Positions 4,737-7,078 of a stretch of 7,078 nt of DNA are shown here, piece after piece (the stretch's first letter is position 1; every line of letters starts with the position of its first letter). The translations under genes were made by a program, and so were the position numbers. A model generated the notes under the pieces. It had not been told where the DNA came from. It was given only the letters and a program-made list of their open reading frames with translations, and searched no databases. Source of the stretch: Bacillota bacterium (GTDB taxonomy: Bacteria > Bacillota > Clostridia > Lachnospirales > Lachnospiraceae); assembly GCA_023415055.1 (NCBI GenBank), contig JAEZLZ010000069.1, positions 1-7,078 of the forward strand, written 5' to 3'.

Positions 4737-6389
4737 ATGCTGGAGGTCTCCGCGGCCTGGCGGGATTCGATCCTGAACCCGAATGTGTCCAGGCAATTCC
4801 GGGTCACGGCGCGCATCGACCTGACCGGCTCCATCCTCATCTCGGGCATCTCGGGCATAACGACGCCGGCAGCTGACGAGACGAGCAAACCCGACCAGCT
4901 GGCAGACGGCATCGTGGCCACGGACCACGCCTACGCTTCGCTTGACGGCGCGTGGACGCTGGGCGACGGGAAGTATGCGGCGTCCACGATCTACGGCCAG
5001 ACGGGCTATGTGGGGCAGCAGCTGGCCGGAGTGGGCGGTGTGTTCGCCATCTATGAACAGCTGACCTTCACAATGTCCGCGCCCACGACGATCAACCACA
5101 TCACGCTCGCCTTCGATGATCAGTTGAACGAGTACGCGGTGGACTTCGACATCCAGTTTATGAACGCCGCGGGCGCGGAGATCGGGCGCTGGGTTGTAAC
5201 AGGGAACGGCGCGCCCGCGCTGTCGATCACGGCCGGCAGCGGATATGCCGTGATGAATTTGGTAAAGAGCTACCGGCTGATCGTGAAGAAATGGTCGGCC
5301 TCTGGGCACACATGTAAGGTCACGGAGTGCTTCTCGGGCGCAGTCGAACTGGTAACAGGTGAAGACAGGCTGCTGACGATGACGGTGGACGAGGCGGCGG
5401 AATCCAACGGATCCTCGGAAGTCGGCGCGGTGATGGCGGGCGTGCTCAACATGCTGCTGGACAATGCAGACCGCAGGTATTCGCCGCAGAACGCGGAAGG
5501 GCTGGTCTACGGGATTGACATGCGGAAAAAGCGCATTCAAACCTCTACAGGGATGCGTCACGCGGATGGCAGCACGGAAATGCTGCCGATGGGGACCTAC
5601 TATGTGGACGATTGGGCGGAGACGGACGGGGAAATCTCGCTCGCGGTAAAAGCCACGGACATGATGACTGCGCTGGACCGCGTGACCTACAAAAAGACCT
5701 CGTCGCTAACCTACCCCGCGACGCTCGCCGACCTGATCGCGGACGTTTTCGCATGTGCTGGGTTCGGCATTGCGTTTGACATGGACGAGGCCTACGAAGA
5801 CCTGACGATCCCAGCCGAGCCCGACTTCAACGGCGCGAGCTGCCGGGAAGCGCTGCGCTACGCCGCGCAGCTCATGAACGGGTCGATCTATCAGACACGG
5901 GATGCAATGATCCGCTGTACGGCACACATTATCGCGGACGGCGTGGCGGAGGGCGGGCTATTCGGAACGTCGGTGCTCACCATCGGCCCAGACGCATGCT
6001 TCGGCGGCGCTCGCGTCACGCGGAACACCGACGGCCCGACGCGGGTCATCGTGAAATATGGCACAGACGACGCACTGGAGGCTGTCAAGATCGACGGGCT
6101 GGAGGAAGCGAAAAACGGTATCACCGAGCTGAGCGTTTCCGGGAACCCGATTGCCCAGGCGTTTACAACTACAAACGCGCACTTCGCAAACCTCGCCTGG
6201 TCGATCCTGAAATACTGCGGTCACATGCGGAAATGGCTGAATGTCAACATGCGTGGGGATCCGGCGCTTGAAGCGGGCGACGTGGTGACGATCAGGGATA
6301 CAGACGGCGTATCGCGGCTGTGCCGCCTGTCCCAGCAGAGCATGGTGCTGGACGGCGGCCTACGCGTGACCGCGGGAGCGAGGTGCTGA
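4737..6389 (+). CDS. Tail hub/tail-tip protein with an inserted galactose-binding-like domain
   Basis: A 550-residue distal tail protein. Residues 1-44 form an opening strand region (VSRQFRVTARIDLTGSILISG). Residues about 46-200 look like a separate beta-sandwich: a loop with ADGIVATDHAYASLDGAWTL, then ..GYVGQQLAG, LTFTMSAPTTINHITLAFDD, VDFDIQFMNAAGAEIGRW and YRLIVKKWS, ending near CKVTECFSG. This layout resembles the discoidin (F5/8 type C) and galactose-binding-like fold. The rest resembles gp27-like or Tal-like hub domains: DNADRRYSPQN (242-252), GTYYVDDW and ISLAVKATDMMTALD (about 286-314), LTYPATLADLIADVFACAG (324-342), PDFNGASCREALRYAAQLMNG (362-382) and LEAGDVVTIRDTDG (511-524). No peptidoglycan hydrolase motif is visible. 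It should form the trimeric tip closing the tube and may help bind cell-surface sugars. The hub call is firm by order and motifs; the insert fold is a by-eye judgement. Confidence 0.75.
   Translation: MLEVSAAWRDSILNPNVSRQFRVTARIDLTGSILISGISGITTPAADETSKPDQLADGIVATDHAYASLDGAWTLGDGKYAASTIYGQTGYVGQQLAGVGGVFAIYEQLTFTMSAPTTINHITLAFDDQLNEYAVDFDIQFMNAAGAEIGRWVVTGNGAPALSITAGSGYAVMNLVKSYRLIVKKWSASGHTCKVTECFSGAVELVTGEDRLLTMTVDEAAESNGSSEVGAVMAGVLNMLLDNADRRYSPQNAEGLVYGIDMRKKRIQTSTGMRHADGSTEMLPMGTYYVDDWAETDGEISLAVKATDMMTALDRVTYKKTSSLTYPATLADLIADVFACAGFGIAFDMDEAYEDLTIPAEPDFNGASCREALRYAAQLMNGSIYQTRDAMIRCTAHIIADGVAEGGLFGTSVLTIGPDACFGGARVTRNTDGPTRVIVKYGTDDALEAVKIDGLEEAKNGITELSVSGNPIAQAFTTTNAHFANLAWSILKYCGHMRKWLNVNMRGDPALEAGDVVTIRDTDGVSRLCRLSQQSMVLDGGLRVTAGARC
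4872..5336 (+). other. Probable galactose-binding-like (F5/8 type C-like) domain within the hub protein
   Basis: This is the region for hub residues 46-200. It begins with the 'x-x-x-DG-x-x-A-T-x-x-x-x-A-S-L-D-G-x-W' entry loop often seen in discoidin-like modules. It then has five to six alternating hydrophobic strands and closes with a strand before the hub domain resumes (VELVTGEDRLLTMTVDE). Carbohydrate-binding modules of this kind are known as insertions in tail-tip proteins of phages of Gram-positive bacteria. The ligand is unknown. Boundaries are approximate. Confidence 0.5.
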
Positions 6390-6390
6390 C

Positions 6391-7035
6391 ATGGCCTATA
6401 CACCGCATACCTGGGCGAACGGAGACAGCGGCGAGAACGCGCCCGCCTGGCTGAACAACATGGAGGAGGGCGTGAGCGCCGCCATGGCGACGGCAGAAGA
6501 TACGGCGGAGGATTACGACGCCTCTGACGCAAACTCGCTGTACAGCCTTGCGCAGGCGCTCAGGACGGGCGCGGCGGGGTTGCTGCAGCAGGTGAACGTC
6601 TCAAAGTCTCAAGCGCGGGAGGAGCAGACGAAGCTGAATGTCCGGAACAGCTACCTGAAGCTGTCAAACGGAGCAGCCGGAACCGGTTCGGGCATCGTGG
6701 TATCGAACTTGGTGCGGTCGACCATTGGAGCGTTCCCTTTGGCCAATAGCAACGCGACGAGTTTTGTGGTGTCGGCGCAGGGATACTACCAGTTCATCAT
6801 CAACAGCGGCGTTTACGGGCCGAACGCGACCATCAAGATTCGCAAGAACTACGTTTCCATTGAAACTCTGAAGCTGATGGAATTTCAGGACGTGTCGACT
6901 GCACAAGAGTTGGCGATTATCTCCACGAGCGTGGTGCATTACCTGCTCGTAAACGATAGAATTGATTTTCTGATGTATCAGGACGGGAGCGGAGCTTCAC
7001 TGTCTGGGTTCCGCGTGACCGTCCGGAAGCTGTAG
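6391..7035 (+). CDS. Receptor-binding/tail fibre protein with C1q/TNF-like C-terminal domain
   Basis: A 214-residue protein, start ATG 6391 one base after the hub stop, with GAGGTG at 6380-6385. Residues 3-28 (YTPHTWANGD...NAPAWLNNMEEGV) match the short N-terminal adapter seen on many Firmicutes phage fibres, thought to attach to the tail tip. An acidic, Ala-rich helical stretch (about 29-60) and a Gln/Lys/Arg-rich helix (about 65-85) follow, probably a trimeric stalk. From about residue 105 the protein is strand-rich: SFVVSAQGYYQFIINSGVY, ATIKIRKNYVSIETL, LAIISTSVVHYLLVNDRIDFLMY and LSGFRVTVRKL. This resembles the C1q/TNF jelly roll, in which 'G-x-Y-x-F', a central 'L-x-x-x-D-x-(I/V)-x-F' and a final hydrophobic strand recur. 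Base composition falls from about 67% GC (6421-6600) to about 49% (6841-7020), which suggests that the head domain was acquired separately. Confidence 0.65.
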   Translation: MAYTPHTWANGDSGENAPAWLNNMEEGVSAAMATAEDTAEDYDASDANSLYSLAQALRTGAAGLLQQVNVSKSQAREEQTKLNVRNSYLKLSNGAAGTGSGIVVSNLVRSTIGAFPLANSNATSFVVSAQGYYQFIINSGVYGPNATIKIRKNYVSIETLKLMEFQDVSTAQELAIISTSVVHYLLVNDRIDFLMYQDGSGASLSGFRVTVRKL

Positions 7036-7042
7036 GTGCCGT

Positions 7043-7078
7043 ATGCCATACGAAAAAACGACATGGGCGCAAGGGCAC
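7043..7078 (+). CDS. Start of a second fibre-like gene (3' end missing)
   Basis: ATG 7043 begins a frame reading MPYEKTTWAQGH to the right edge, 12 codons. It is too short for normal gene finding, but the pattern M-x-Y-x-x-x-T-W-A-x-G is the same as that of the preceding protein (MAYTPHTWANGD) and of many Firmicutes phage fibre N-termini. The AGGTG at 7034-7038, partly overlapping the previous TAG stop, is a plausible ribosome binding site four bases upstream. It is probably another adapter-bearing structural protein, such as a fibre, a tail-associated protein or a lysin-bearing appendage. Its main domain is outside the window. Confidence 0.65.
   Translation, partial: MPYEKTTWAQGH

Noticed and set aside
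4839..4856. Tandem 9-base repeat (ATCTCGGGC twice) encoding ISGISG in the hub gene
   Set aside because: Only two copies, in frame and within an ordinary strand; there is no sign of a mobile or regulatory repeat.
3767..4921. Long minus-strand open frame (384 codons) antisense to the tape measure, DUF6711-like and hub genes
   Set aside because: It crosses three well-supported genes, and its translation is rich in Arg, His, Pro and Asp with no recognisable domain. Long antisense frames like this are expected in GC-rich coding DNA.
4713..5561. Minus-strand frame of 282 codons opposite the hub gene
   Set aside because: It is fully antisense to a gene with clear hub motifs, and its translation shows no family resemblance.
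6391..7078. Variable repeat of a diversity-generating retroelement in the fibre genes
   Set aside because: No template repeat copy, no reverse transcriptase and no C-type lectin-like C-terminus are seen. The visible head looks like a C1q/TNF fold. The second gene is too short here to judge.

Overview
The window is the tail module of a temperate or lytic siphovirus (long, non-contractile tail), entirely on the + strand and very tightly packed. The gene order is the classic HK97/lambda-like one: head-tail completion protein, tail terminator, tail tube, paired tail assembly chaperones with a programmed frameshift, tape measure, a small post-tape-measure protein, tail hub, then receptor-binding or fibre genes. 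I see no sheath or baseplate wedge gene, which argues against a myovirus. Strong GGAGG/GAGGTGA ribosome binding sites, the style of the tape measure protein and the fibre N-termini (M-x-Y-x-x-x-T-W-A) suggest a phage or prophage of a Firmicutes host. The GC-rich composition points to a high-GC Clostridia, such as a gut lineage. That host assignment is inference; nothing here names the species.

Layout: 1-371 holds the 3' part of an HK97 gp10-like gene that runs in from the left. 368-763 is a tail-terminator-like gene and 768-1211 the tail tube protein. A 48-base gap (1212-1259) then carries a perfect 9-bp hairpin, and it is the only appreciable non-coding stretch in the window. 1260-1649 encodes tail chaperone G. 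A T TTT TTT slippery heptamer at 1565-1571 lets ribosomes enter the -1 frame, which stays open to 1996 and gives a G-T fusion of about 245 residues. 2012-4324 is a 770-residue tape measure protein, 4328-4732 a DUF6711-like small tail protein, and 4737-6389 a tail hub/tail-tip protein with a probable galactose-binding-like insert. 6391-7035 encodes a receptor-binding protein with a C1q/TNF-like C-terminal domain. 7043-7078 is the first 12 codons of a second fibre-like gene that runs off the right edge.

How they work together: the tape measure protein, coated by the G and G-T chaperones, sets tail length while tail tube subunits stack around it. The terminator protein caps the tube and the gp10-like protein helps join tail to head. 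The DUF6711-like protein and the hub close the distal end, and the last two genes probably supply host-binding appendages. Gene junctions run from a 4-base overlap to gaps of 1-15 bases (apart from the hairpin gap), and several stop codons are built into the next gene's Shine-Dalgarno sequence. This suggests one polycistronic late transcript with translational coupling; no promoter is visible inside the window.

I did not find a new defence or regulatory system. The points most worth following up are the frameshift site, the hairpin after the tail tube gene, the inserted sugar-binding-like domain in the hub, and the compositionally distinct, tandemly arranged receptor-binding genes.
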